From JBHJGO01 sp050331715 (GTDB lineage: Bacteria > Cyanobacteriota > Cyanobacteriia > Cyanobacteriales > Microcoleaceae): a stretch of DNA of 64,000 nucleotides. Made by a program: the position numbers and the translations under genes. The stretch spans positions 1 to 64,000 of the forward strand of contig JBHJGO010000037.1 of NCBI GenBank assembly GCA_050331715.1. Reading direction: 5' to 3'. Positions 18,085 to 28,133 of the stretch are shown piece by piece (within the stretch, counting starts at the first letter, position 1; every line of letters starts with the position of its first letter). Under the pieces are notes generated by a model. The model saw nothing but the letters and a program-made list of their open reading frames with translations, made no database searches and was not told where the DNA came from.

Positions 18085-18873
18085 TTGCCAGGATTGCCAG
18101 TGCTTGCTAGAAATCAATGGAGGTTGATTCCTCTGTTCCAGGCCAATGGTCTGATGCAGATGGCAATTGATGAGTGGCTCCTGAATCAGAATCGTTTGGG
18201 TCAGTCCCCGCCCGTTTTGAGGTTCTACACCTGGGAGCCGCCAGCTATTTCTCTGGGATATCATCAGCGTCAATGGCCGGAATTCTGGCAAAATCTGACC
18301 TGGCGGGGTCAGCCTGTGCAACTGTTGAGAAGGCCCACGGGGGGCAGAGCTGTTTTACATCAAGGCGACTTAACCTATGCAGTGGTAACAGCAGCGCTAC
18401 CGGGTCGCCGACTTGAAACCTATCGAGCAATTTGTGAGTTCTTGATTCATGGTTGGCAAGTTCTGGGACTGAACTTGAGCTATGGCTCAGCGGGCCGAGA
18501 TTACGCCAATAGGGTAAATTGTTTCGGTCTGGCGACTGGGGCCGATTTAATCCTGGATAATGGTTACAAGTTAATTGGCAGTGCCCAACTCCGGAGGGAT
18601 CAAGCAGTTCTACAACATGGATCGATGCGGCTCGAACCTGATGCTGAGCTGTATCGTCAGGTCTTCCAGACAGAATTTTCTCCAGATCCCCATGGCATTC
18701 TGGCTCAGATCAAATTACCCAGTCATCCAGAGCTGGAAGGAATTGCAGCAATTATTCAGGCGTTGACAGATGCGGCTTGTGAGTGTTTTCAGGCGAAGTT
18801 GACAGTTCAACCGCTTTCGCTGGCAGAGCTGGAACAGGTGAGGCTATATTGTGAAAAATTTGAAATCAACTAA
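18085..18873 (+). CDS. Biotin/lipoate A/B protein ligase family protein
   Basis: 262 residues of the LplA/LipB/BirA catalytic fold. Seen: MAIDEWLL, RFYTWEPPAISLGYHQ, the RRPTGGRAVLHQGDLTYAVV loop that binds the lipoyl- or biotinyl-adenylate, and a GYKLIGSAQLR segment with the conserved Lys. It should attach lipoate or octanoate to carrier domains of oxidative complexes. The start at a TTG (18085) is provisional; a GTG 15 bp downstream is possible. Its end overlaps the convergent VOC gene by 8 bp. Distinguishing ligase from octanoyltransferase is not possible here. Confidence 0.88.
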   Translation: MPGLPVLARNQWRLIPLFQANGLMQMAIDEWLLNQNRLGQSPPVLRFYTWEPPAISLGYHQRQWPEFWQNLTWRGQPVQLLRRPTGGRAVLHQGDLTYAVVTAALPGRRLETYRAICEFLIHGWQVLGLNLSYGSAGRDYANRVNCFGLATGADLILDNGYKLIGSAQLRRDQAVLQHGSMRLEPDAELYRQVFQTEFSPDPHGILAQIKLPSHPELEGIAAIIQALTDAACECFQAKLTVQPLSLAELEQVRLYCEKFEIN

Positions 18874-19300
18874 GCCGACGAATAAATTCCAGGGGTAAAC
18901 CATCGGTGTCTGCAATGAACAAAACCTCAAACACTTTATCACCAATCATTTGCTGCGTCGGCTCTAGCAGGACTTTAAGCGGTTTGACCAACTCCGGTTG
19001 ATCCACTGTTGCTTGCTGAAATTTTTGAGTCAGCGCCTGTAACCATTGGGGCAAGCTGTCTGTAACTTCAGTTAGATCAAAGGAAAGGTGATAATAACCA
19101 ACATAGTGTTCATCATTAAACGCATCTGGGGCAGGGTTTGGTTCTGGAATCTGGATTAGCTCAACCCGTCCATTCAACCCCTCCATCCAACAGGCCAGGG
19201 TGTAACCCGTAGTGAAGCGATCGCATACCTGAAAGCCCAACTGCTCGTAAAAGGCAATGGCTCGATGGATATTTGCGGTGCGGATGGAAGCATGGTGCAT
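18866..19300 (-). CDS. VOC family (glyoxalase-like) protein
   Basis: 144 residues from the ATG at 19300 (MHHASIRTANI); the frame is open upstream to 19339 but the extra residues do not fit the family. It shows one complete betaalphabetabetabeta-type VOC unit set: FYEQLGFQV, then GYYHLSFDL, ending DTDGLPLEFIRRL. Metal ligands expected for a VOC enzyme are His2/His3, a central His and the Glu in LEF. Glyoxalase I, dioxygenase and fosfomycin-type functions share this fold, so the reaction is not assigned. It is convergent with the lipoate ligase gene (8-bp overlap) and divergent from the glycan export operon. Confidence 0.8.
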   Translation of the reverse strand: MHHASIRTANIHRAIAFYEQLGFQVCDRFTTGYTLACWMEGLNGRVELIQIPEPNPAPDAFNDEHYVGYYHLSFDLTEVTDSLPQWLQALTQKFQQATVDQPELVKPLKVLLEPTQQMIGDKVFEVLFIADTDGLPLEFIRRLS

Positions 19301-19392
19301 AATCAATGATCTTAAGGTTTTCTCCAAAATATGGCACAATCATAAGCTATGTCTATTCATCGCTTGGTCACAGTGGGTGAGGAAAGAGCACT

Positions 19393-20232
19393 TTGAGGTC
19401 ATTTAAGGGGATTGTCCGTCGGCAGCACCTTCTGGACAGCCAATGGTCAACCAAACTGAATCTTTTAACGACCCTGGTTCGTCGGGATCTCGAAGCGCGA
19501 TACAAAGGCTCGATTCTGGGAAATCTCTGGCCGCTGCTGAACCAGTTGTCCCAGTTGCTGATCTACACCTACGTTTTCTCCATTGTTCTCCAGGTGAAGC
19601 TGAATATTGACGGAATGCCAGAGGACAGCCGGATTGCTTTTGGGCTGTGGCTATTCGCGGGATTGATTCCCTGGTTAGCCTTTACCAACGGACTGGTTCA
19701 GGCTTCTGTTTCAGTGGTGAGTCAGACCAATCTGGTCAAGAAGGTTGTATTTCCCCTGGGGTTACTCCCCTTGGTTCCAATTTGTTCGGCCTTTATTGAG
19801 AGTTTCCTGGGATTACTAGCGTTGGTGGGATTGATTCTAATCTCGACGCAGACCTTGCCGGAAAACCTATGGTTGATGCCTGTGGTCTGGCTGCCCCAAC
19901 TGTTGCTGACGGCAGGCTTAGGATACCTAACGGCGGGGCTAACGGTCTTTTTGCGGGATATCCCCCAAAGCCTGGGCGTGATTCTCAATCTGTGGTTCTA
20001 TGCAACGCCGATTGTTTACCCGATTAGCAAAATTCCTGAAGCCTGGCAGATCTGGATTTTTTGGCTCAATCCCATGACAGCGATTGCTGAAACCTATCGG
20101 GATATCGTGCTCACGGGCCAGATTCATCACTGGGGAGAATGGGCAATGGCAACCATTGCCTCTATAGTGATATTTAATATTGGGTTGTGGATATATCGAC
20201 GACTGCGACCTGCCTTTGCGGATGTTTTGTAG
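19393..20232 (+). CDS. wzm: ABC-2 polysaccharide exporter, permease (Wzm-like)
   Basis: 279 residues, about six membrane segments, with the ABC-2 signature region (LRDIPQSLGVILNLWFYATPIVYP) near the C-terminal half. This family (TagG/RfbA/Wzm) moves finished O-antigen or teichoic-like polymers across the inner membrane. The TTG start is preceded by GAGGAAAG at 19378-19385. Three bp downstream begins the matching ATPase gene, so they form an operon. N-terminal RRDLEARYKGS is a typical amphipathic cytoplasmic start of Wzm proteins. Confidence 0.92.
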   Translation: MRSFKGIVRRQHLLDSQWSTKLNLLTTLVRRDLEARYKGSILGNLWPLLNQLSQLLIYTYVFSIVLQVKLNIDGMPEDSRIAFGLWLFAGLIPWLAFTNGLVQASVSVVSQTNLVKKVVFPLGLLPLVPICSAFIESFLGLLALVGLILISTQTLPENLWLMPVVWLPQLLLTAGLGYLTAGLTVFLRDIPQSLGVILNLWFYATPIVYPISKIPEAWQIWIFWLNPMTAIAETYRDIVLTGQIHHWGEWAMATIASIVIFNIGLWIYRRLRPAFADVL

Positions 20233-20235
20233 CCC

Positions 20236-20943
20236 ATGACCGAGATTGCGATTACTGTCAGCAATATTTCTAAGTGCTTCAAACAATATCGTCATCCGGC
20301 TGATCGGCTGAAAGAAGCCCTGTGGCCCCGACGGCAATGGGCTGAGGATTTTTGGGCATTAAAAGGGATTGACCTGACAATTTTTCGGGGGCAAACACTG
20401 GGTATTGTCGGGCGGAATGGCTCAGGAAAAAGCACCCTGCTGCAAGTCATTGCCGGAACATTGACGCCAACCACCGGGCACGTTGAAGCCCAAGGGCGAA
20501 TCTCGGCCCTGTTGGAACTGGGGAGCGGGTTCAATCCTGAATTCACCGGACGACAGAATATTTTTTTCAACGGTCGATTGTTGGGTCTAACGCAACCAGA
20601 GATTGAGGCGAAGTATGACAGCATTGTTGCCTTTGCTGATATTGGAGAGTTTATTCATCAGCCGGTTAAAACCTACTCCAGTGGGATGTATGTGCGGTTA
20701 GGGTTTGCGGTGGCAACCAGTGTTGAGCCCGATATTTTGATCATTGACGAAGACCTTTCGGTGGGGGATGAAGCCTTTCAACGCAAATGTTTCAGCCGAC
20801 TACATGAAATTCAAGATCAGGGCGGAACGATTTTATTCGTCTCCCATGCAGCGACCTCTGTGACTCAACTGTGCGATTCGGCAATTTTAATGGATCGGGG
20901 AGAAATGTTGCTGGAGGACACCCCCAAAAAGATCAATTCCTAG
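20236..20943 (+). CDS. wzt: ABC-2 polysaccharide exporter, ATPase domain (Wzt-like), ends at in-frame TAG
   Basis: 235 residues. Walker A GRNGSGKS, signature YSSGMYVRLGF and Walker B ILIIDEDLSVGDEAF identify the Wzt ATPase that powers the Wzm permease. The reading frame stops at TAG (20941-20943) and resumes in the same frame to 21618, giving the usual Wzt C-terminal domain. The junction reads S-stop-YQKMIYAEAEDAERLR, which is what an intact Wzt would continue with. So this is either a nonsense-split gene, a readthrough site or an assembly error. The ATPase half alone can still fold. Confidence 0.85.
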   Translation: MTEIAITVSNISKCFKQYRHPADRLKEALWPRRQWAEDFWALKGIDLTIFRGQTLGIVGRNGSGKSTLLQVIAGTLTPTTGHVEAQGRISALLELGSGFNPEFTGRQNIFFNGRLLGLTQPEIEAKYDSIVAFADIGEFIHQPVKTYSSGMYVRLGFAVATSVEPDILIIDEDLSVGDEAFQRKCFSRLHEIQDQGGTILFVSHAATSVTQLCDSAILMDRGEMLLEDTPKKINS

Positions 20944-20952
20944 TACCAAAAA

Positions 20953-21618
20953 ATGATCTACGCCGAGGCGGAGGACGCAGAGCGGTTGCGAACCGAACTG
21001 CGCCAGATGAAGTCATCCTTTAATCCTCAAAAGGTGTTGCAGAGTATTTCGTCTCGTCAGCAACAGGCGGAGACCACCGATCAGTTCCAGACTCCTAGAA
21101 ATAATATCTACCATGACCATTATGATCCAGGGCTGGATGCGGATTCCCCGGTACGATATCCATCACGGGGAGCAACGATTTCCGATCCCCATCTCCTGAC
21201 CCTGAATGGGCAGCGGGTGAATCACGTGATTGCTCGCAAAAACTATGTCTATACCTATACGGTCGAGTTTTCCAAACCTGCATCCCATGTGCGGTTTGGG
21301 ATGCTGATCAAGACGGTGAGTGGCTTTGAACTGGCAGGAGCGTCGCTACAGGCCAAGTCTCAGAATATGAAACAGATTGAGGCCGGTACAAGATTACAGA
21401 TCGAGTTTAAATTTCAATGTTTGCTGGCTCCGGATGTTTATTTTCTCAATGCTGGGGTTTCCGGTATTGTAGATGGAGAGTTTACCTATCTGGATCGCTG
21501 TATTGACGTGGCGGTGTTTCGAGTTCAACCCTGTGAAACGTCTTGCAGTACTGCTGTGGTGGACTTACTCGTAGAACCTCAATTAACGATCACGTCTAGT
21601 TCTATGATTTTGCCTTAG
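20953..21618 (+). CDS. wzt: Wzt C-terminal carbohydrate-binding part, split from the ATPase by a stop
   Basis: 221 residues in the same frame as the upstream ATPase. A linker helix (about 1-35, MIYAEAEDAERLRTELRQM) is followed by a predicted beta-sandwich (about 65-215; pieces such as NYVYTYTVEF, HVRFGMLIKT and VYFLNAGVSG). In O-antigen exporters this Wzt_C domain recognises the capped non-reducing end of the glycan. It could be made as a separate protein from the ATG at 20953, but no strong ribosome-binding site is visible. Separate-chain Wzt is not the family norm, so I favour one gene interrupted by a stop. Confidence 0.75.
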   Translation: MIYAEAEDAERLRTELRQMKSSFNPQKVLQSISSRQQQAETTDQFQTPRNNIYHDHYDPGLDADSPVRYPSRGATISDPHLLTLNGQRVNHVIARKNYVYTYTVEFSKPASHVRFGMLIKTVSGFELAGASLQAKSQNMKQIEAGTRLQIEFKFQCLLAPDVYFLNAGVSGIVDGEFTYLDRCIDVAVFRVQPCETSCSTAVVDLLVEPQLTITSSSMILP

Positions 21619-21657
21619 AAGAAGATTGAAATATTGAAGCAGAGATTAATAAACTAC

Positions 21658-23121
21658 ATGAACATCCCGCTGAATTGCTTTGTTGCCGATAACCCAGTTG
21701 TTGAGAACTTGGTCAAAAATTTAGCCAAATCGCCGGAGCACTTCAAATCGGCGATCGCCGCAAAGGATGAGATGTTTTTGTATCCCTTGGATGAGTTAGT
21801 TGACAAGAGCAGCGATCATACATTGGTGAATTATTTCACCCTGGGAAAGGCAATTTTTGAGACACTGGAAACAATTGTTGATTGGCATTTTGGTGGGTTT
21901 GCTCAGGTGGACTCCTTTCTGGATTTTGCCTGTGGTTATGGGCGATTGACCCGGTTTCTGATCGAAGCCCTGGCACCTGAAAAAGTCTGGGCCTCTGATA
22001 TCTATGCGGGAGCGGTTGAGTTTCAGCAGCAATACTTCGGGGTTCATGGGTTTCACTCGGCATCGCAGACAGAGTCCTACAACCTCGACCGTCAATTTGA
22101 CTGTATTCTTGCCTGTTCATTCTTCAGTCATATGCCGGAGCGCACCTTTACCCCCTGGATGAAAGTGTTGTGCGACCGATTAACGTCAAGGGGGATTCTA
22201 ATTTTCAGTGTGTTAGGAGAAGAGATCCTACCTGAACACGTTCAAATGTCTCCGACTGGAATTTTGTTTAGTTCAGCCACCAGTGAGAGTGAATCCTTAG
22301 ATAAGCAGGAGTACGGCACGACCTTTGTGACAGAAGCCTTTGTGCGACGGGTTTTGGCAGAGATTAACCCTGATCTGTCGATTCATCGATTGCCCCGTGG
22401 GATGTGCCATTACCAGGATTTCTATATTGTTTCTCCAGGGCAATTCAATCCAGTCGAATCCCTCAAGTTTCAGCATCACCCAGAGGGTTACCTGGATGAT
22501 TGCAACATTACCCCCACTGGAGAAATTCAGCTCCGGGGTTTGGCGGTGGATTTTAATCCCGGTGGTTCGATTCAAATGGTTCAAGTTTGGTCAGGCGATC
22601 GGTTAATCACAGAAATACAAACTTCTCAGCCCCGCCCAGACTTATTGGAACATTTCCAGCAGCCAAATTTACCGTTGAACACAGGTTGGGTCGGTTCCAT
22701 TGCGCCAGAACAGTTATCTCCACAGGCAATGATCCTGTTGAAAGCAGTGAACCGGGCCGGATTAGCGTCAATTTTTGAAGTATTTCCGGTAAAGCAACTG
22801 ATGTCCCGTCGCCAGACCTTGCTGGAACTCTCACGAACAGAAGCTCAACTCCAGGAAACGGAAACGGATCTGGTTGTCACGCGGGGAAAATTGGAACAAA
22901 CTCAAATGACCCTAGAGCAATCTCAGGCCAAGCTCTCCGCAACAGAAAAAACGTTGGGAGATTGTCAAACCCATCTGAATTCGACGGAAATGGCTCTAGA
23001 ACAGGCTAGAAATCGGATTATAGCCATGGAAAGCAGTAAGTTTTGGAAATTGAGGACGAAATGGTTTAAACTGAAGCGTGCTATGGGATTGCCCGATCAG
23101 GAGCCTGAAGATCGAAGGTAG
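21658..23121 (+). CDS. SAM-dependent methyltransferase with C-terminal coiled coil
   Basis: 487 residues from the ATG at 21658 (open from 21634). The class I methyltransferase core contains motif I LDFACGYGRLTR (about 85-100), then DIYAGAVEF and the later motif ILACSFFSHMPE. Residues about 270-385 look like a beta-rich domain. The C-terminal 110 residues form a coiled coil with repeating ETE/EQ.Q heptads and a basic end (MESSKFWKLRTKWFKLKRAMG). The same end type (SSKIWRLRDRWHDTKQ) is found after the coiled coil of the giant glycosyltransferase downstream, so they may pair. Probably modifies or caps the exported glycan; the methyl acceptor is unknown. Confidence 0.8.
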   Translation: MNIPLNCFVADNPVVENLVKNLAKSPEHFKSAIAAKDEMFLYPLDELVDKSSDHTLVNYFTLGKAIFETLETIVDWHFGGFAQVDSFLDFACGYGRLTRFLIEALAPEKVWASDIYAGAVEFQQQYFGVHGFHSASQTESYNLDRQFDCILACSFFSHMPERTFTPWMKVLCDRLTSRGILIFSVLGEEILPEHVQMSPTGILFSSATSESESLDKQEYGTTFVTEAFVRRVLAEINPDLSIHRLPRGMCHYQDFYIVSPGQFNPVESLKFQHHPEGYLDDCNITPTGEIQLRGLAVDFNPGGSIQMVQVWSGDRLITEIQTSQPRPDLLEHFQQPNLPLNTGWVGSIAPEQLSPQAMILLKAVNRAGLASIFEVFPVKQLMSRRQTLLELSRTEAQLQETETDLVVTRGKLEQTQMTLEQSQAKLSATEKTLGDCQTHLNSTEMALEQARNRIIAMESSKFWKLRTKWFKLKRAMGLPDQEPEDRR

Positions 23122-23291
23122 GCAGAGGTTGGGTTGATGATAGGGGACTCAGCAACTTCTGGAGATATCGGTTTTGGAGTCGGTTCTAGAAATGTTGCAG
23201 TCTTGCCAGCTCGACGCAAACCTACAGCGCTTGTTTTTTGGGCAGTCTTGAATGAAGGTTGTCAGTCGAGGAACGCTTGTGAGGAGAAAGA

Positions 23292-26200
23292 ATGGGCATT
23301 AGCATCATGGAGCAGGCCGGAAGTTCTGCAATCATCATTACTGGAATGCATCGTTCTGGAACGTCCTTGACGGCATCTCTGCTGCAACGCCTCGGCGTCA
23401 ACATTGGGGAACATTTAATTGAATCTGACGCAGGCAATATTCGGGGCCACTTTGAAAATGCCGACTTCGTTCAGTATCATCAATCTGTTCTACAAGCGAA
23501 TGGTTTTGATCGGTTGGGATGTGTCGTGCAACCCCGGCCCGTTCAATTAACTGATGATCAGATTAAAGCAGCCCAAAATTTAATTCTCCGCAATCAAACT
23601 CAGGTTCTTTGGGGTTGGAAAGATCCACGTACCACTTTGTTTCTAGAGCTTTGGCGGCAACTGATTCCAATTTCCTACTACGTTTTTGTCTACCGTTCTC
23701 CCTGGGAAGTGGTGGATTCCTTTTATCGTCGAGCAACGGATGCAGAAATTCTTGAACATCCGGAAGTCGCCATTGAAATGTGGCTGCACTACAACCGAGA
23801 AATCCTCAATTTTTATCAGCAAAATTTTCCTCAATGTGTGTTGGTGAATGTGCGAACAGTGGGGGAAACGCCGCAGGAATTTATAAATGAACTGAATCGT
23901 CGGTTTAATTTGAATCTTCCGCCAGCGCCAACGGACAATTTCGAACCCGATTTACTTGAAGATGAGGTGCTGGAAACGCCTCGTCCTCAGTTGATCAAAC
24001 AGTGTTTTCCAGAAGCAATCGATCTCTACTTGCAACTTGAAGCAACCGCAGCGGATTTAGCGGGGGGATTGTTGCCCGCTGAAGCTCGTATTCTGAACCA
24101 TTCCCCGTCGCTGCTATGGATGTTTCGGGACTGGTCAGAGGTGCGGCGATTGGAAAAGGATGTCAAAACCTGGCAAGACCAGTTTCAACTGTCGGTTGAT
24201 CGCTTGGTGGAAGCTGAAACGGAGTTGGGGCGCACCCAGTTTCGCTATGAGAGCTTGGAGGTAAAACAGGAGGAATCGGCAGCTAAACTTTTAAATTTAG
24301 AAACGGAACTGGGGGAAACTCAGCTCCAGCTAGCCGGCAAAGAAACGCAGCTTGAAGCAGCAGCGCAGAAGCTTTCAACCCTGGAAGCAGAATTGGGGAC
24401 AGCTCAACTCCAACGGGACGGAACCCAAAATAACTTTCAAGCGGCCCTGACGAAGATCACAGCCCTGGAAGAAGAACTGGGCAAAAGCCAGCGACAATTG
24501 GAAGATACCGAAGTTTATCGTCAAGAAGCTGAGGTGAGGGTTGCTCAGGCCGATACGCAACTGGGTCAGGCTGAACTTCGCATTCTAGAGTTAGAAGAAC
24601 AACTAGAAGCCTCACAGGTTGCCCAACAGCAGGCAGAGGCTAGGGCTCAAATGTTGGAGTTACCCCTCCAACAAGCTCAGGAAGAGATTCAGGCCATCAA
24701 GTCTTCTAAAATCTGGCGACTGCGCGATCGCTGGCATGACACCAAGCAATCGCTACGCCGGACGGTTAGAGCCCGCTACATCCATCATTTGGATACCCCA
24801 ACCACCTGGGAATTCGTTGGCAATGGAGAGACCTACACCCAGATTGAGGGCTGGTGTCTATATACTGGAGAGCGCACGCATACTCAGGTTCGAGCCTGTC
24901 TGGGTTCAGAAGTGACGACCGGGGTCTACGGTATTGAACGGCTGGATGTGGGTCAGCTTTATGGCTGGATTCCAGGGTCGAGTCAAGCTGGGTTTCGGGT
25001 TCAGGTTCAGCTTCCGGCAGGAGATCATCAACTGCATCTAGAACTGCAAGATAACCAAGGACGCTGGCATCGCTTTGCGTCCTATCCTGTGAAAGTTTCC
25101 TCGTTGAGAGCTGCATTTGATGCACCCGTGAATTGGCGGCATCGTCAGGGGGAGATTTTGTTTGCAGGTTGGTGTTGTCATCTCACAGCCCAAATCAGCC
25201 AACTAACCCTTGAATGTCGCAACGGTGCTGCGAATCGTTCCGTCAACTGTGCTTACGGATTGCGCCGTTCTGATGTGGGAGAGGTCTTGCCGGATTGGAC
25301 TGGCAGTTCCAACAGTGGGTTTGAAGCCTTGCTGGAATTAGAGGCGGGTCGTTGGCAGGTTTCTCTAGCAGCTCAACTGGAAACCGGCGAAACGGTCACC
25401 TACCGAGCAACAGAACAATTAGTTGTGAGTCGTGAGGGAGCGCTTACCCAGGGAACCGCAAAGCTGCGCCAGTTGTCCGATTTCACAGGAGCAATTCGGA
25501 AGCGAGCCGCAGAACGGAAACAACGATTGGGTCGTCTAGTTCCAACCCCGGCGGAAATTCCAGCGGTATTGCGACAGATGTGGCAGATGTATCGCCAGAC
25601 CCAGTCCCCAGTAGATCAGGCTCAGTTGCCAGAAGGATTTGAATTGCTGAAGCCGATTGAACCCTACGATGCTTGGCTAGCGGTGAATCAATGGACAAAT
25701 CGGAGCCAAGCTTTTCTGCAAAAACGGTTAGCAGCCTGGGACACCACCCGATTACCGAAAATTTCTGTGGTGATGCCCGTTTACAATCCACCAATTGAAT
25801 TTCTGGAACAGGCAATCATTAGTGTGACCCAGCAAATTTATACCAACTGGGAACTCTGTATTGCTGACGACTGTAGCACTGACCCCGCAGTGGGTGAGAC
25901 TTTGAATCGATGGGCAGAGCAGGATCAGCGAATTCAAGTCCTGTTTCGATCTGAAAATGGCAACATCAGCCGCGCGAGTAATACTGCGGCGAAACAAGCG
26001 ACTGGAGACTTTCTACTTTTCTTGGATAACGATGATGAATTAACGCCAAATGCCCTGGCAGAAGTGGCTTTACACTTGGCGGCCAATCCTGGAACTGACG
26101 TGCTCTACTCCGATGACGACAAGATTGATCCCATCGGGAAGCGATTTGCACCACAGTTTAAGCCCAAGTGGTCACCGGAATTGCTCTTGTCCTACATGTA

Positions 26201-28124
26201 CATGGGTCACGTTTTGGTGGTGCGGCGACAACTTTTCCAACAGGTGAGCGGATTTCGAGCGGGATACGAGGGGGCGCAGGATTATGATCTGGCTCTGAGA
26301 ATCACAGAGGAGGCCCGTCAGATTGGCCATATTCCACTGGTGTTGTATCACTGGCGGACAGCCCCCGGCTCAACGGCAATTTCTGGGGCTGCGAAACCGG
26401 CTAGTTTTCAGGCTGGATGTAATGCGGTTCAGGATGCTTTGGATCGACGGCAGACGCAGGGAACAGCAGCACAACCGGCTTGGGCTGTAGAACAAAGCCT
26501 GGGAATTTTTGCCCATCAATTTCCCCATACAGGGCCATCGGTAACGATCATCATCCCGACCAGAAATCAGCTCAAGTTGCTCACAGCCTGCGTGGAATCC
26601 CTGAAGAAAACCACCTATGAGAATTATCAAATTCTTATCATTGATAATGACAGTGATGATCGAGCAACGTTAGAGTATCTAGCAGAGATTTCTAGGGATT
26701 TTACAGAGAATTCTACAGAAGACTCAGCAGAAAATTCTCAATCAGGTTCATCTGAAAATTCCCAAGCTAGCGTTCAAAATGTTCCTACCGTCAAAGTTCT
26801 GAACATCAAGAGTCAGGGCAAATTTAACTTCGCTGCGATTAACAATCAAGCTGCGCAGCAGACTGACACAGATTACCTGCTGTTCTTGAATAACGATACT
26901 GAAGTTCTGGAAGAAAACTGGCTGAGTCAGATGATGGGCTACGCCCAGCTTGATCGGGTTGGCGCGGTGGGAGCCCGATTAATTTTCCCCGATAATCACA
27001 TTCAGCATGCTGGAATTCTGCATGGCTTACATCACGGTCTAGCGGGTCATGCCTTTAAGCTGAGTCGGAAGGATTACTTTGGTTATTTAGCTTACTCTAA
27101 AGTTGCCAGAAATTACTCTGCGGTCACCGCAGCCTGCTTGCTCACGCCTCGAAAATTGTTTCTGGAACTAGGCGGTTTTGATGCTGAGAACTTTGCAGTG
27201 GCCTACAACGATGCGGACTATGGCTATCGGCTACATTTGCAAGGCTATCGTTCGGTGTACTGTGCTGATGCTGAATTGCTCCACCGAGAAGGCACTTCCC
27301 GTGGCTTCAAGGATGACCCGGCAGAAGTGGCCCGCTTCCGCCGCAAGTATGCCGATAAAGTTGACCCCTACTACAGCCCCCATTTGTCCCTGGCCAATGA
27401 ATGGTTCCAAATCCAGCCCCGACGCTTAACATTATCGGATCGGGTCTCCAAGCAAACGGTGAAGATCAAGCCGAAGGTTCTGATGTGTAGTAATGCCCTG
27501 GAATACACGGGCGCACCCTTGCATCAATACGAAATTGCCCTGCAATTAGCAGCCCAGGGAGAAATTGAACCTGTGATTTTCTGCACCGATGATGGGCCGC
27601 TACGCCAAGCCTACGAACAGGCAGGAATTCCGGTCATCGTCCGGGAACACCCATTGATTAATCTCTATCAGCGGCAACAGTATGAAACAGCGCTGGAGCA
27701 GTATGTTAGTCTTTTGAACCTGAAGCAATACGATGTGGTCTATGCCAATACCCTGGAGAATTTCTTCATGGTGGATTGTGCCCATCGGTGTCAGGTTCCA
27801 GTGATTTGGAATGTGCATGAGAGCGAAGCGTGGCAGAGTTATTTCAATCGGTTCGGCTCAGAAATTGCCGCCTGTGCGTTGGAATGTTTCCGTTATCCCT
27901 ACCGAATAATTTTCGTGGCTGACGCGACCCGAAATTTGTATCAACCCCTGAATAGCCACCACAATTTCATCACGATTCATAACGGTTTAGATATTAATCG
28001 CTTCCATTTAACTGGGAATCTATGGACACGTTCAACGGCTCGATCATCGCTGAATTTGCAGGAGTCAGAGGTCGTCATTCTGCTGCTAGGAACGGTCTGT
28101 GAGCGCAAGGGACAGCATGACTAG
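23292..28124 (+). CDS. Giant multidomain glycan synthase: sulfotransferase-coiled coil-GT2-GT2-GT4 (N-terminal part)
   Basis: 1610 residues ahead of an in-frame TAG; the frame continues to 29660 (see next entry), for about 2,120 codons in all. Order: sulfotransferase-like domain (about 1-250; P-loop TGMHRSGTSL, then WGWKDPRTTLF); coiled coil (about 280-460, ELG..Q heptads); a beta-rich region with two related units (about 490-730, ...GWIPGSSQAGF... and ...PDWTGSSNSGF...); GT2 domain 1 (about 820-1055, VVMPVYNPP, DNDDE); GT2 domain 2 (about 1085-1380, IIIPTRNQ, FLNNDTEV); start of a GT4 domain (from about 1395, NALEYTGAPLHQYEIA). An AGGAGA ribosome-binding site precedes the ATG. Role: assembly and sulfation of a surface polysaccharide exported by the upstream ABC system. 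Confidence 0.85.
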   Translation: MGISIMEQAGSSAIIITGMHRSGTSLTASLLQRLGVNIGEHLIESDAGNIRGHFENADFVQYHQSVLQANGFDRLGCVVQPRPVQLTDDQIKAAQNLILRNQTQVLWGWKDPRTTLFLELWRQLIPISYYVFVYRSPWEVVDSFYRRATDAEILEHPEVAIEMWLHYNREILNFYQQNFPQCVLVNVRTVGETPQEFINELNRRFNLNLPPAPTDNFEPDLLEDEVLETPRPQLIKQCFPEAIDLYLQLEATAADLAGGLLPAEARILNHSPSLLWMFRDWSEVRRLEKDVKTWQDQFQLSVDRLVEAETELGRTQFRYESLEVKQEESAAKLLNLETELGETQLQLAGKETQLEAAAQKLSTLEAELGTAQLQRDGTQNNFQAALTKITALEEELGKSQRQLEDTEVYRQEAEVRVAQADTQLGQAELRILELEEQLEASQVAQQQAEARAQMLELPLQQAQEEIQAIKSSKIWRLRDRWHDTKQSLRRTVRARYIHHLDTPTTWEFVGNGETYTQIEGWCLYTGERTHTQVRACLGSEVTTGVYGIERLDVGQLYGWIPGSSQAGFRVQVQLPAGDHQLHLELQDNQGRWHRFASYPVKVSSLRAAFDAPVNWRHRQGEILFAGWCCHLTAQISQLTLECRNGAANRSVNCAYGLRRSDVGEVLPDWTGSSNSGFEALLELEAGRWQVSLAAQLETGETVTYRATEQLVVSREGALTQGTAKLRQLSDFTGAIRKRAAERKQRLGRLVPTPAEIPAVLRQMWQMYRQTQSPVDQAQLPEGFELLKPIEPYDAWLAVNQWTNRSQAFLQKRLAAWDTTRLPKISVVMPVYNPPIEFLEQAIISVTQQIYTNWELCIADDCSTDPAVGETLNRWAEQDQRIQVLFRSENGNISRASNTAAKQATGDFLLFLDNDDELTPNALAEVALHLAANPGTDVLYSDDDKIDPIGKRFAPQFKPKWSPELLLSYMYMGHVLVVRRQLFQQVSGFRAGYEGAQDYDLALRITEEARQIGHIPLVLYHWRTAPGSTAISGAAKPASFQAGCNAVQDALDRRQTQGTAAQPAWAVEQSLGIFAHQFPHTGPSVTIIIPTRNQLKLLTACVESLKKTTYENYQILIIDNDSDDRATLEYLAEISRDFTENSTEDSAENSQSGSSENSQASVQNVPTVKVLNIKSQGKFNFAAINNQAAQQTDTDYLLFLNNDTEVLEENWLSQMMGYAQLDRVGAVGARLIFPDNHIQHAGILHGLHHGLAGHAFKLSRKDYFGYLAYSKVARNYSAVTAACLLTPRKLFLELGGFDAENFAVAYNDADYGYRLHLQGYRSVYCADAELLHREGTSRGFKDDPAEVARFRRKYADKVDPYYSPHLSLANEWFQIQPRRLTLSDRVSKQTVKIKPKVLMCSNALEYTGAPLHQYEIALQLAAQGEIEPVIFCTDDGPLRQAYEQAGIPVIVREHPLINLYQRQQYETALEQYVSLLNLKQYDVVYANTLENFFMVDCAHRCQVPVIWNVHESEAWQSYFNRFGSEIAACALECFRYPYRIIFVADATRNLYQPLNSHHNFITIHNGLDINRFHLTGNLWTRSTARSSLNLQESEVVILLLGTVCERKGQHD

Positions 28125-28133
28125 GTACGGGCA

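Noticed and set aside
23134..23370. 79-codon frame ahead of the giant glycosyltransferase
   Set aside because: It overlaps the well-supported start and ribosome-binding site of the large gene and shows no domain.
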